Assembly: GCA_001570385.1 (NCBI GenBank)
Contig: BBYL01000025.1
Location: 79,031-143,030 of the forward strand
Source: Microtetraspora glauca
Lineage (GTDB): Bacteria; Actinomycetota; Actinomycetes; Streptosporangiales; Streptosporangiaceae
Direction: 5' to 3'
Length of the DNA: 64,000 nucleotides
The notes under the pieces were generated by a model that saw nothing but the letters and a program-made list of their open reading frames with translations, was not told where the DNA came from and did no database searches. Positions 41,153-49,437 of the stretch are shown here, piece after piece (position 1 is the first letter of the stretch; each line of letters starts with the position of its first letter). The position numbers were made by a program, and so were the translations under genes.

Positions 41153-41632
41153 GTGCGCTTCGACATCATGGTGGAGACGCCGCGGGGGTCGCACAACAAA
41201 TACGAGATGGACATCGAGCGGCAGCGGATCCGGCTGGACCGGATGCTGTTCACCGCGACGGTCTACCCCTACGACTACGGGTTCCTGCCCGGCACTCTCG
41301 CGGAGGACGGCGAGCCGCTGGACGCGCTGGTTCTCGGCGACCTGCCCACCTTCCCCGGATGCGTGATCTGCGTCCGGCCGGTCGCGGTGTTCTGGATGCA
41401 CGACGAGATGGGGCCCGACGCCAAGCTGCTGTGCGTGCCCGCCGACGACTGCCGCTACGACGGCATCCAGAACAGCGACGACGTCCCCGCGCACGTCCTG
41501 AACGAGATCGCCCACTTCTTCGACGTCTACAAGGACCTGGAACCGGGCAAGAGCGCGGACACCTGGGGCTGGGAGTCGCGGGACCGGGCCGAGGCCGTGG
41601 TGGAGGACGCCAGGAGCAGGGTCAGCCCCTGA
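41153..41632 (+). CDS. ppa: Inorganic pyrophosphatase (family I)
   Basis: The 159-residue cytoplasmic enzyme hydrolyses pyrophosphate with Mg2+. Family residues are present: E/K in VETPRGSHNKYE, VYPYDYGFLPGT, the acidic D-G-E-P-L-D-A-L-V-L block, CVPADD and FFDVYKDLEPGK. The start is GTG 41153 behind GGAAGGGGGG; no ATG fits the length. It stands alone, ending in a terminator shared with cydB. Confidence 0.95.
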   Translation: MRFDIMVETPRGSHNKYEMDIERQRIRLDRMLFTATVYPYDYGFLPGTLAEDGEPLDALVLGDLPTFPGCVICVRPVAVFWMHDEMGPDAKLLCVPADDCRYDGIQNSDDVPAHVLNEIAHFFDVYKDLEPGKSADTWGWESRDRAEAVVEDARSRVSP

Positions 41633-41673
41633 TCACCGTGATCCGGCCGCCGTACACCTCCGGACAGGGCGAA

Positions 41674-41709
41674 GGCCGGGAGACACCCGCGAAGGGTGAT
41701 CTCCCGGCC
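41674..41709. terminator. Bidirectional terminator between ppa and cydB
   Basis: GGCCGGGAGA plus CACCC (41674-41688) pairs with GGGTG, one bulge, and TCTCCCGGCC up to 41709, around GCGAA. The genes are convergent. Confidence 0.85.
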
Positions 41710-41732
41710 CTCTGTTCCGCAGGCCGACCCGG

Positions 41733-42728
41733 TCACTGGGCGATTGGAGTACGGGTGAGGCGCTTGCGGAAGACCCAGTACGTCCACCCCTGGTAGGCCA
41801 GCACCACCGGGGTGAAGATGGCCGCCACCCAGGTCATCACCGTCAGCGTGTACGGCGAGGACGCGGCGTTCGTGACGGTGAGGCTGTACAGCGCGGAGGT
41901 GCTGGACGGCATGACGTTGGGCCACAGGTCGAGGAACAGCGTGGCCGTGGCCAGCACGATGGTGACGGCCGTGCCGGCGAACGCCCAGCCCTCCCTGCCG
42001 CGGAACGCGGCGCCGACCCCGGCGACCAGCGCCACGGCGGCCAGGGCGGTGGTGACCCAGGTGATCGGCTTGCCGTGCGTGAGCTGGGTGATCACCAGGA
42101 ACACCGCGGCGACCGCCACGACGACGGGGGAGATCCGCAGGGCCAGCGCGCGGGCGCGGGTCCGCACGTCACCGTCGGTCTTCAGGGACAGGAAGACCGC
42201 CCCGTGCAGCAGGAACAGGCCGAGTGTGACGAGCCCGCCGAGCAGCGCGTACGGGTTGAGCAGGGTGAGCAGGTTACCGGTGTACTCGTGCTGGGCGTCG
42301 ATCGGCACCCCGGCGACGATGTTGCCGAAGGCGACGCCCCACAGGACGGCCGGGAGCAGCGATCCCCAGAAGATGGCCTGGTCCCAGCCGCGGCGCCAGC
42401 GGTCGGAGTCGTGTTTGGCGCGGAACTCGAACGCGACACCGCGCACGATCAGCGCCAGCAGGATGAGCAGCAGCGGCAGGTAGAACCCGCTGAACAGGGT
42501 GGCGTACCACTCGGGGAAGGCGGCGAAGGTCGCTCCGCCGGCCACCAGCAGCCAGACCTCGTTTCCGTCCCAGACGGGCCCGATGGCGTTGATCATGATG
42601 CGCCGGTCGGTGTTGTCCTTGCCGAGGATCGGCAGCAGTACACCGACACCGAAGTCGAAGCCCTCCAGCACGAAGTAGCCGATCCACAGCACCCCGATGA
42701 GGATGAACCAGACGGTGGTGAGTTCCAT
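41733..42728 (-). CDS. cydB: Cytochrome bd oxidase subunit II
   Basis: The 331-residue membrane protein opens MELTTVWFILIGVLWIGYFVLEGFDFGVGVLLP, the usual CydB start with its conserved GFDFG. It has about eight to nine spans (NEVWLLVAGGATFAAFPEWYA, LLPAVLWGVAFGN). It supports subunit I in quinol oxidation with high oxygen affinity. It follows cydA by ten bases. No cydCD genes are in the window. Confidence 0.95.
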   Translation of the reverse strand: MELTTVWFILIGVLWIGYFVLEGFDFGVGVLLPILGKDNTDRRIMINAIGPVWDGNEVWLLVAGGATFAAFPEWYATLFSGFYLPLLLILLALIVRGVAFEFRAKHDSDRWRRGWDQAIFWGSLLPAVLWGVAFGNIVAGVPIDAQHEYTGNLLTLLNPYALLGGLVTLGLFLLHGAVFLSLKTDGDVRTRARALALRISPVVVAVAAVFLVITQLTHGKPITWVTTALAAVALVAGVGAAFRGREGWAFAGTAVTIVLATATLFLDLWPNVMPSSTSALYSLTVTNAASSPYTLTVMTWVAAIFTPVVLAYQGWTYWVFRKRLTRTPIAQ

Positions 42729-42738
42729 GACGTGTTCC

Positions 42739-44130
42739 TCAGTAGGTCAGGGCGGGGACGGTGGTGTCGGCGGGTTCCTTCTGCGCCTCCAGGTCGGGCG
42801 GTCCCGCCTTGACGTGCCGCGTCATGATGAACGCGGTGATCCCGGCGAGTACGGCGTAGACGATGGTGAAGGCCGTCAGGGAGATCGCCACGGTGGTCAC
42901 GTCCACGCCGGGGGAGACGCTGGCCGCGGTCCGCAGCACCCCGTAGACCGTCCACGGCTGGCGGCCCATCTCGGTGAAGATCCATCCGGCGGCGTTCGCG
43001 AGGAAGGGCAGCGCCATCGAGGCGAGCGCGGCCCGGTAGAACCAGCGGCTGCCCGGTGTCCGCCCCTTCCTCGTCAGCCAGAGGCCGACCAGCGCGAGCA
43101 GGCTCGCGAGGGCCCCGAACCCGATCATCAACCGGAACGTCCAGTACGTCACCGGGATCGACGGGCGGTAGTCGCCCGGTCCGTACTTCTCGACGTACTC
43201 CTTCTGCAGGTCGTTGATGCCCTCGACGGTGCCGTTCGGGTCGCCGGTCGCCATGAAGGACAGCACGTGCGGCACGCGCAGGCTCCACAGTTCCTCGTCG
43301 CCGTCCGGGGTGCCGAGGGTGAACAGGGAGAACGACGCCGGCCCGGACGTCTCGTACAGGGCCTCCGCCGCGGCCATCTTCATCGGCTGCTGCTCGGTCA
43401 TGATGCGGCCCTGGACGTCGCCCGTGACCGCCACGCCGATGCCCGACGCGAGCGAGACGATCAGGCCGATCCGCATCGCGCGGCGGAAGAGGCCGGTCTC
43501 GTTGCCGCGGGCGAGGTGCCAGGCGCTGACCCCGATCAGGAACCCGGCCGCGGTGATGAACGCGCCGAAGAGGACGTGCGGGAAGGTCACCAGGGTGGTC
43601 GAGTTGGTGAGCACGGCCCAGATGTCGGTCAGCTCGGCCCGGTTCGTCTCGGGGTTGATGCGGTAGCCGACGGGGTGCTGCATCCACGAGTTGGCGGCCA
43701 GGATGAAGTACGCCGAGAGAGTGGTCCCGATGGCCGCCAGCCAGATCGTGGCGAGGTGCAGCCGGGGTGACAGGCGGTTCCAGCCGAAGATCCACAAGCC
43801 GAGGAAGGTTGATTCGAGGAAGAACGCGAGCAGGCCCTCCATGGCCAGCGGTGCCCCGAAGACGTCACCCACGAAGCGGGAGTAGTCACTCCAGTTCATC
43901 CCGAACTGGAACTCCTGCACGATTCCGGTGACCACGCCCATCGCGAAGTTGATCAGGAAGAGCTTCCCGAAGAACTTGGTCATCCGCAGATAGGTCTCGT
44001 TGCCGCTGAGGTGCCAGGCGGTCTGCATGGACGCCACCAGTACGGCCATGCCGATCGTCAGGGGAACGAAGATGAAATGGTAGACGGTGGTGATACCGAA
44101 CTGCCATCGCGACAGGTCCAGCGCGTTCAC
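42739..44130 (-). CDS. cydA: Cytochrome bd oxidase subunit I
   Basis: This 463-residue subunit carries the haem ligands: His in TVYHFIF near the N-terminus, His in the NSWMQHPVGY/TFPHVLFGAF region, and Met in the RLMIGFGAL zone. It has a short Q-loop (KEYVEKYGPGDYRP), as usual in Gram-positive bacteria. It reduces O2 to water with menaquinol. The start is GTG 44130 after AGGAGGAG, matching MNALDLSRWQF; a longer frame to 44202 is not conserved. It lies 85 bases after nikE in the same direction. Confidence 0.95.
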   Translation of the reverse strand: MNALDLSRWQFGITTVYHFIFVPLTIGMAVLVASMQTAWHLSGNETYLRMTKFFGKLFLINFAMGVVTGIVQEFQFGMNWSDYSRFVGDVFGAPLAMEGLLAFFLESTFLGLWIFGWNRLSPRLHLATIWLAAIGTTLSAYFILAANSWMQHPVGYRINPETNRAELTDIWAVLTNSTTLVTFPHVLFGAFITAAGFLIGVSAWHLARGNETGLFRRAMRIGLIVSLASGIGVAVTGDVQGRIMTEQQPMKMAAAEALYETSGPASFSLFTLGTPDGDEELWSLRVPHVLSFMATGDPNGTVEGINDLQKEYVEKYGPGDYRPSIPVTYWTFRLMIGFGALASLLALVGLWLTRKGRTPGSRWFYRAALASMALPFLANAAGWIFTEMGRQPWTVYGVLRTAASVSPGVDVTTVAISLTAFTIVYAVLAGITAFIMTRHVKAGPPDLEAQKEPADTTVPALTY

Positions 44131-44215
44131 GGTGGGTCTCCTCCTAATTTCCCCCCAAACGTTCTCGTGCTTGGCCCATGTGGCGGCAGGGACCTTGGTC
44201 ATGCATCCGAAGGTC

Positions 44216-44875
44216 CTACGTACGGGTCCAAAGCCGTTCGAGGTGCCGGATGGAGGAGTCCGTCCCGCACCACCGGTCGAGCAACTCGGTGTCGTGGCTG
44301 ATCGCGAGCACGCCCGCCCCCGACTCCCGCCGGTAGTCCTCCAGCCGCGCGACGAGGTGGGCCTGGGTGGAGGCGTCGAGCATGGTGGTCATCTCGTCGC
44401 AGATCACGTAACGCGGCCGCAGGGCGAGCGCGCGGGCCACGCACGCGCGCTGCAACTGGCCGTCGGACACCTCGTGCGGTCGCCGTACGAGCAGGTCCGG
44501 GGTGAGGCCCATCTCCTCGGCGAGCCGCTCCGCCCGGTCCAGGGGCTGCCGCGCCACCCGCAACGGCTCGGTGATGACGTCGAGCAGGGTGAACCGGGGA
44601 TCGACGGCGAGCCGGGGCTGCTGGAAGATCAGCGCGACCCTGGTCCGGAGGGCGGGCGCGGCGCGGTGCCGCCAGCGGCGGACGTCGGTCCCGTCGACGC
44701 TGACCCGCCCGGCCGCGGGCCGCAGCAGCAGGGCGAGGACCCGGGCCAGGCTGGACTTGCCGCACCCGCTCGGCCCGGCGAGCCCGGTGACCACCCCGGG
44801 GGGCACGTCCACCGACACGCGGTCGAGCACGCGGTGGCGGTCGTAGGAGACGGTGACGCCGTCAGCGCGCAGCAT
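44216..44875 (-). CDS. nikE: Nickel/peptide ABC transporter ATP-binding protein (NikE-like)
   Basis: The 219-residue ATPase is short for its family. It has Walker A GPSGCGKSS (about 35-43), the variant signature VSDGQLQRACVARAL, Walker B YVICDEMTTMLD (Met in place of the common Pro) and the switch His in ISHDTELL. It overlaps the end of nikD and closes the nik operon. Confidence 0.88.
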   Translation of the reverse strand: MLRADGVTVSYDRHRVLDRVSVDVPPGVVTGLAGPSGCGKSSLARVLALLLRPAAGRVSVDGTDVRRWRHRAAPALRTRVALIFQQPRLAVDPRFTLLDVITEPLRVARQPLDRAERLAEEMGLTPDLLVRRPHEVSDGQLQRACVARALALRPRYVICDEMTTMLDASTQAHLVARLEDYRRESGAGVLAISHDTELLDRWCGTDSSIRHLERLWTRT

Positions 44876-45860
44876 TGCGGTCCAAAGGATGCTCCGGGGG
44901 AGTGATGGGGTGGTCGAAGGGGTGGTCCAAGGGGTGATGGCAGGCCACCTCCTGCCCGTCGGCGCAGGCGAGTTCCGGCGTGCGCTCGCAGGCGGGCGTG
45001 GCCCGGTCGCAGCGTGGCAGGAAGGCGCACCCGTCAGGGAGCCGGGTCAGCTCGGGCGGCCGGCCCGGGATGGGCGTGAAACGGCGCGACGGCAGCGCGT
45101 CCAGCAACCCCGCCGCGTACGGATGACGCGGCCCGGCGAAGAACGCGTCCGCCCGGGTGATCGACACGACGCGGCTCGCGTACATGACGGCGATCCGGTC
45201 GGCGACCCGCTCGGCGGCACGCAGGTCGTGGGTGATGAGCAGGACGGCCCGCCCGTCGTCGGCCAGGCGGCGCAGCTCGTCCATGGTCGCGTCCACCAGC
45301 GGCCGGTCCAGGCCGCTGGTGGGCTCGTCGGCGAGGATCAGCCAGGGATCGCCGGCCAGGGCCAGCGCGTTGGCGACCCGCTGCGCCATGCCGCCGGAGA
45401 GCTGGTGGGGGTAGCGGTCGAGATCGGCCGGGCGCAGGCCGGCCCGCTCCGCCAGGTCGTCCGCGCTCGCCGGGTTGCCGAGCTCTCTCAGCGCCTCGGC
45501 GAGCTGGGCGCGCGCCGTGCGGACCGGGGTGAGGTGCGTGGCGGGGCTCTGCGGGACCAGCCCGATCCTGCGGCCGCGCACCGTGCGGGCCAGGACGGCC
45601 TCCGGCGCCGCGATCAGGTCGACGGGATCAGCGTCGCCGGTCTCCAGCCACGCGGATCCCTCGACCTCCGCGTTCCCGGGAAGCAGCCCGAGCAGTGCGT
45701 GGGCCATCACCGACTTGCCGCAGCCGGACTCCCCGACCAGGGCCAGGCATTCGCCCTGCCGTACCTCGAAGGACGCGCCGGTGACGGCCCGTACGGTCGC
45801 GTCGGGGAGACGGAAGCGGACCGTGAGGCCCTCGACGCGCAGACGGGAAGGTGACCTCAT
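44862..45860 (-). CDS. nikD: Nickel/peptide ABC transporter ATP-binding protein (NikD-like) with His-rich tail
   Basis: The 332-residue ATPase has Walker A GESGCGKSV (about 41-49), signature LSGGMAQRVANAL, Walker B ILADEPTSGLD, switch His LITHDLR, and the oligopeptide-type Cys zone (CAFLPRCDRATPAC). The C-terminus HHPLDHPFDHPITPPEHPLD is a degenerate repeat rich in His and Asp, unusual for the family and possibly metal-binding. ATG 45860 overlaps the nikC stop (ATGA). Confidence 0.9.
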   Translation of the reverse strand: MRSPSRLRVEGLTVRFRLPDATVRAVTGASFEVRQGECLALVGESGCGKSVMAHALLGLLPGNAEVEGSAWLETGDADPVDLIAAPEAVLARTVRGRRIGLVPQSPATHLTPVRTARAQLAEALRELGNPASADDLAERAGLRPADLDRYPHQLSGGMAQRVANALALAGDPWLILADEPTSGLDRPLVDATMDELRRLADDGRAVLLITHDLRAAERVADRIAVMYASRVVSITRADAFFAGPRHPYAAGLLDALPSRRFTPIPGRPPELTRLPDGCAFLPRCDRATPACERTPELACADGQEVACHHPLDHPFDHPITPPEHPLDRNAAR

Positions 45861-46699
45861 AGCTGCAGCTCCGATCTCCGGCGGGGATTGCTCCGGTCGC
45901 GCCAGTGCTGGGCGAGCGAGGAGATCGCCAGGGTCGGCAGGAGGACGAACAGGCCGGGGAAGAGCGAGGGCCACCAGTTGCCCGCGAGCAGCGACCGCGC
46001 GCCGTCGTTGATCATGTTGCCGAGCGAGGCGAGATGGGCGGGCAGACCGAGCCCGAGGAAGCTCAGCGCGGTCTCGTGCCAGACGGCGTGCGGCACCATG
46101 AGCACCGCCGCCAGGGCGATGTGCGGGCCGAGGTGGGGCAGGAAGTGCCGGAGCACGATCCGCCCCCTCCCGGAGCCCATCGAGATCGCGGCGTCCACGA
46201 ACGGGCGGGACCGCAGCGTCAGCACCTCGGAGCGGACGATCCTGGCCGCGGTCATCCAGTGGGTGAGCCCGACGGAGACGACCACCGCGGTCGCGCCGGG
46301 CGAGAACAGCGCGACGATGAAGATGCCGAACAGCAGGTGGGGCACCGAGTTGAAGGCGTCCACGATCCGCATCAGCAACCGGTCGGCCGCCCCGCCGAGC
46401 GTTCCGGCGGCGAGCCCCACCAGCGTGCCGACCGTCGCCGACACGGCGGCGGCCACCAGGCCGACGAGCATGGACACGCGCAGGCCGTACACCACGCGGA
46501 GCAGCACGTCGCGGCCCATCTCGTCGGTGCCGAACGGGTGCGCGAGCCCCGGCGGGAGCGAGGCGGAGTGCAGGTCCACCTGGCTCTGGTCGAGCCGGGC
46601 GAACAGCGGGACGAGCAGCACGGCCACCCCGAGCACGGCGAGGGTCGCCGCCGCCAGGCGTCGTGACCGGTCGTGCCTCCGGCGCGTCACGGTCGCCAT
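45857..46699 (-). CDS. nikC: Nickel/peptide ABC transporter permease (NikC-like)
   Basis: The 280-residue permease has HPFGTDEMGRDVLLRVVYGLRVS, the EAA loop (VDAAISMGSGRGRIVLRHF) and ETALSFLGLGLPAHLASLG near the end, as in DppC/NikC. It begins directly after nikB stops. Confidence 0.91.
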   Translation of the reverse strand: MATVTRRRHDRSRRLAAATLAVLGVAVLLVPLFARLDQSQVDLHSASLPPGLAHPFGTDEMGRDVLLRVVYGLRVSMLVGLVAAAVSATVGTLVGLAAGTLGGAADRLLMRIVDAFNSVPHLLFGIFIVALFSPGATAVVVSVGLTHWMTAARIVRSEVLTLRSRPFVDAAISMGSGRGRIVLRHFLPHLGPHIALAAVLMVPHAVWHETALSFLGLGLPAHLASLGNMINDGARSLLAGNWWPSLFPGLFVLLPTLAISSLAQHWRDRSNPRRRSELQL

Positions 46700-47683
46700 C
46701 TAGCTCACCCCCAGGACCCGCACGCGCGGGTCGACGAAGACGTACGCGGCGTCGGCGGCCAGGCTTCCGAGGACCACCGCGAGGGTGGCGAGCAGCGTGA
46801 GCGCCGCCAGCAGCGGGAAGTCCGCGGAGAGCGCCGCCTGCACGGACGCGGAGGCGACTCCGGGCCAGGAGAAGACGGACTCGACCAGGATCGCCCCGGT
46901 GACCAACTCGGGGATGCGCGCGCCGAGCAGCGTGACGAACGGCAGGAGCGCGGAGCGCAGCGCGTGCCGCAGGATCACGGTGCGCTCGCGCAGTCCGCGA
47001 GCCCTGGCCCCGACGACGAAGTCCTCCCGCAGGGTGGCGATCAGCGACTCGCGCACGTACAGCACGAGCCAGGAGGACTGGGAGAACGCCAGCACGGTCA
47101 CCGGCAGCACCATGTGCCGCAGCACGTCACCCGGCGAGGTGGTGGTGGAGGCGGCGTCGGTGAGACCGCCCGAGGGCAGCCAGCGCAGCTTCACCGCGAA
47201 CAGCCAGATCACAAGGAGACCCGTCCAGAAGACGGGCGCCGCCTCGTTGGCGTAGGCCGTGCCGGTGATGGCCCGGTCGAGCCACGAGCCGCGCCGCCAG
47301 GCCGCCAGGGCGCCCACGGCCAGGCTCCCCGCCAGCATCAGCACCAGGGCGCAGCCGACCGCGAGGAGGGTCCAGCCGAGCCGGTCGCCGATCACCTGGG
47401 CGACCGGCAGGTGCATGCTCCGCGACTCGCCGAGCTCGCCGCGGAGCAGGTTGCCCAGCCAGGTGAGGTACTGCTCGGCCAGTGGCCGGTCCAGGCCCCA
47501 GTTGGCCCGGATCCGTTCGGTGATCTCGGGGCTCGTGGTGAGCGCCCGGTCGCCGAGATACTGCCGGACCGGGTCGAACGGCGACGCCTTGGCCAGCGCG
47601 AAGATGCCGATCGTGACCGCGAGCAGCAGCGGTACGACGAAGACCAGCCGCCAGGCCACCATGCGGGCCAGGGCACGGATCAC
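46700..47683 (-). CDS. nikB: Nickel/peptide ABC transporter permease (NikB-like)
   Basis: The 327-residue permease has PFDPVRQYLGDRALT, the EAA loop and ILVESVFSWPGVASASVQA. I chose GTG 47683 because it overlaps the nikA stop (GTGA) and gives VIRALARMVAWRLVFVVP, a normal start; longer frames are Arg-rich. Confidence 0.9.
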   Translation of the reverse strand: MIRALARMVAWRLVFVVPLLLAVTIGIFALAKASPFDPVRQYLGDRALTTSPEITERIRANWGLDRPLAEQYLTWLGNLLRGELGESRSMHLPVAQVIGDRLGWTLLAVGCALVLMLAGSLAVGALAAWRRGSWLDRAITGTAYANEAAPVFWTGLLVIWLFAVKLRWLPSGGLTDAASTTTSPGDVLRHMVLPVTVLAFSQSSWLVLYVRESLIATLREDFVVGARARGLRERTVILRHALRSALLPFVTLLGARIPELVTGAILVESVFSWPGVASASVQAALSADFPLLAALTLLATLAVVLGSLAADAAYVFVDPRVRVLGVS

Positions 47684-49242
47684 GCGGCCGGCTTCCATTC
47701 GGCGAGGTTGCGGAACAGGCCGCCGGCGGCGTGCTCGTGCGCCTCGACGCTGGGGGCGATGCCCGTCCACTCACCGCGTACGACGTAGACGTGTTCGAGG
47801 AAGACCAGGTACGCCCACACTTCGTCGTCGCGTACGCGCTGCTGCAGGGCGTCGTAGGCCTGCTTGCGCGCGGCGGGATCGGTCTCCTCGCGGCCCTTCT
47901 CCAGGAGCGCGTCGACCTCGGGCACCTTGTAGTGGCCGGGGTTGAAGAAGCCCTGGCCGGAGAAGCGCGAGTGGAACGTCTCGTAGTTGGTGTAGTCGGG
48001 GTCGAACGGCGTGCCCATCCCCATGATCAGGGCGTCCTTGCCCATGCGGGGCTCGATGGCGTCCCAGTCCAGGCCGGTCGGCCGGACGTCGACGCCGATC
48101 TTCTTGGCGTCCGAGGCGACCGCGAGGGCGAGCTCCTTGCGCAGCGAGTCGCCCGCGGGGTACATCAGCGTGAACGTCGCCGGTGTGCCGTCCTTGGCAC
48201 GGACGCCGTCGGCTCCCCGGACCCATCCGGCCTGGTCCAGCACCTGCGCGGCCGCGGCCTGGTCAGGGGTGCCGGAACCCTCGACGGCCGGGTTGTGCCA
48301 GGTCGTTCCCGGCGGGATCGGCCCGAACGCGGGACGGCCGGCTCCCGCGAGGATGGTCTTCACCATCGCCGCCCGGTCGAGGGCGAGGCTGAGCGCCTTG
48401 CGGATGGCGAGGTCACCGGTGACCGGCTCGTCCAGGGGGAACATCACGCCCCGATAGTCGGCGCTCGGCACCCGGTGGACGGTCAGGCCGTCGGTGTTCT
48501 CGAACCGCGCGGCGGCCTTGGGCGGCAGCTCGGCGGCGTCGAACTCGCCGGCCGCCATCCGGGTGGCCCGGACGTTGTCGTCGGAGGAGAAGGCCAGGAC
48601 AAGCTTCTTGATCGTCGGCGCGCCGCCCCAGTAGGTGGGGTTCGCCTCCAGCACGATCTTGTCGCCCGGCGTCCGGGACACGAACCGGTACGGCCCGGTG
48701 CCCACCGGCCTGGCCTCGAACCCGGACCGCTCCAGGCTCCCGTCGGGCACGATGCCCAGCGTCGCCCGCTGCAGGATCGGCGCGTACGGGTACGTGAGGT
48801 GGAACACGACCGTCGTCGCGTCGGGGGCCTCGACGGACTCGATGGCCGCGTAGTCCCCGCGGATGCCGGAGTTGTTCTTGTCGTCCAGCACCGACCGGTA
48901 CGTGTAGGCGACGTCAGCGCCGGTGAGCGGAGTGCCGTCGTGGAAGGTCACGCCGGTGCGCAGCGTGAAGGTGACGGTCGTGCCCTTGACCTCGGGGAGG
49001 CTCGTGGCGAGCGCGGGCCGCAGGCTCAGATCCGCGTTCCGGCTGACCAGGCCGTCGAACATCAGGGACCCGCCGTCCGCGGCGTATCCCATGACGGGGT
49101 TCAGTGAATCGGGTTCGGAGCCGAGTCCCGCGACGAACGTGTCCGCGTTCGCGGGCCGTTCCTGGGCGGGCGCGGCCGAGCAGGCGGCGGCGGACAGCCC
49201 GACGATCGCGGCGGCCGCGAGCCGGGTCAAGGCACTTCTCAT
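47680..49242 (-). CDS. nikA: Nickel/peptide-binding lipoprotein (NikA-like)
   Basis: The 520-residue family 5 receptor has a signal peptide with the lipobox A-A-A-C21. Domain motifs include GSEPDSLNPVMGY, GVTFHDGTPLTGADVAYTY and TGPYRFV. The family binds peptides or Ni(II)-chelates; the Nur box at 49273-49289 in its promoter is the main reason to assign nickel. It is the first gene of nikABCDE. Confidence 0.9.
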   Translation of the reverse strand: MRSALTRLAAAAIVGLSAAACSAAPAQERPANADTFVAGLGSEPDSLNPVMGYAADGGSLMFDGLVSRNADLSLRPALATSLPEVKGTTVTFTLRTGVTFHDGTPLTGADVAYTYRSVLDDKNNSGIRGDYAAIESVEAPDATTVVFHLTYPYAPILQRATLGIVPDGSLERSGFEARPVGTGPYRFVSRTPGDKIVLEANPTYWGGAPTIKKLVLAFSSDDNVRATRMAAGEFDAAELPPKAAARFENTDGLTVHRVPSADYRGVMFPLDEPVTGDLAIRKALSLALDRAAMVKTILAGAGRPAFGPIPPGTTWHNPAVEGSGTPDQAAAAQVLDQAGWVRGADGVRAKDGTPATFTLMYPAGDSLRKELALAVASDAKKIGVDVRPTGLDWDAIEPRMGKDALIMGMGTPFDPDYTNYETFHSRFSGQGFFNPGHYKVPEVDALLEKGREETDPAARKQAYDALQQRVRDDEVWAYLVFLEHVYVVRGEWTGIAPSVEAHEHAAGGLFRNLAEWKPAA

Positions 49243-49266
49243 GGGGCGAAGGTAGAACGACCAGGT

Positions 49267-49289
49267 GAGTTATTGCAAATAACTCGCAA
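49267..49289. promoter_or_regulatory. Nur-type (nickel-responsive Fur family) operator before nikA
   Basis: TTGCAA-ATAAC-TCGCAA (49273-49289) fits the published Streptomyces Nur box tTGCaa-N5-ttGCAA. It overlaps a perfect inverted repeat GAGTTATT-GCA-AATAACTC (49267-49285). The site ends 25 to 47 bases before the nikA start, over the promoter, as expected for nickel repression. Confidence 0.75.
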
Positions 49290-49437
49290 TTGCGTATATT
49301 AATCAACGACAACGTGCAGCCGCGCCCGCGGACGGCGGTGCGCCCCGCGGTCCGGATCCTTCCTTGCTGTCCGGCACTGTCCAGTCCGGCTCCGCGGGGC
49401 ATCGCTCCTTCCTCGGCCATCGCCTACGGGGAAGGGC

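Noticed and set aside
44131..44215. Rex operator before cydA
   Set aside because: No TTGTGAA-type inverted repeat was found in the 85-base gap.
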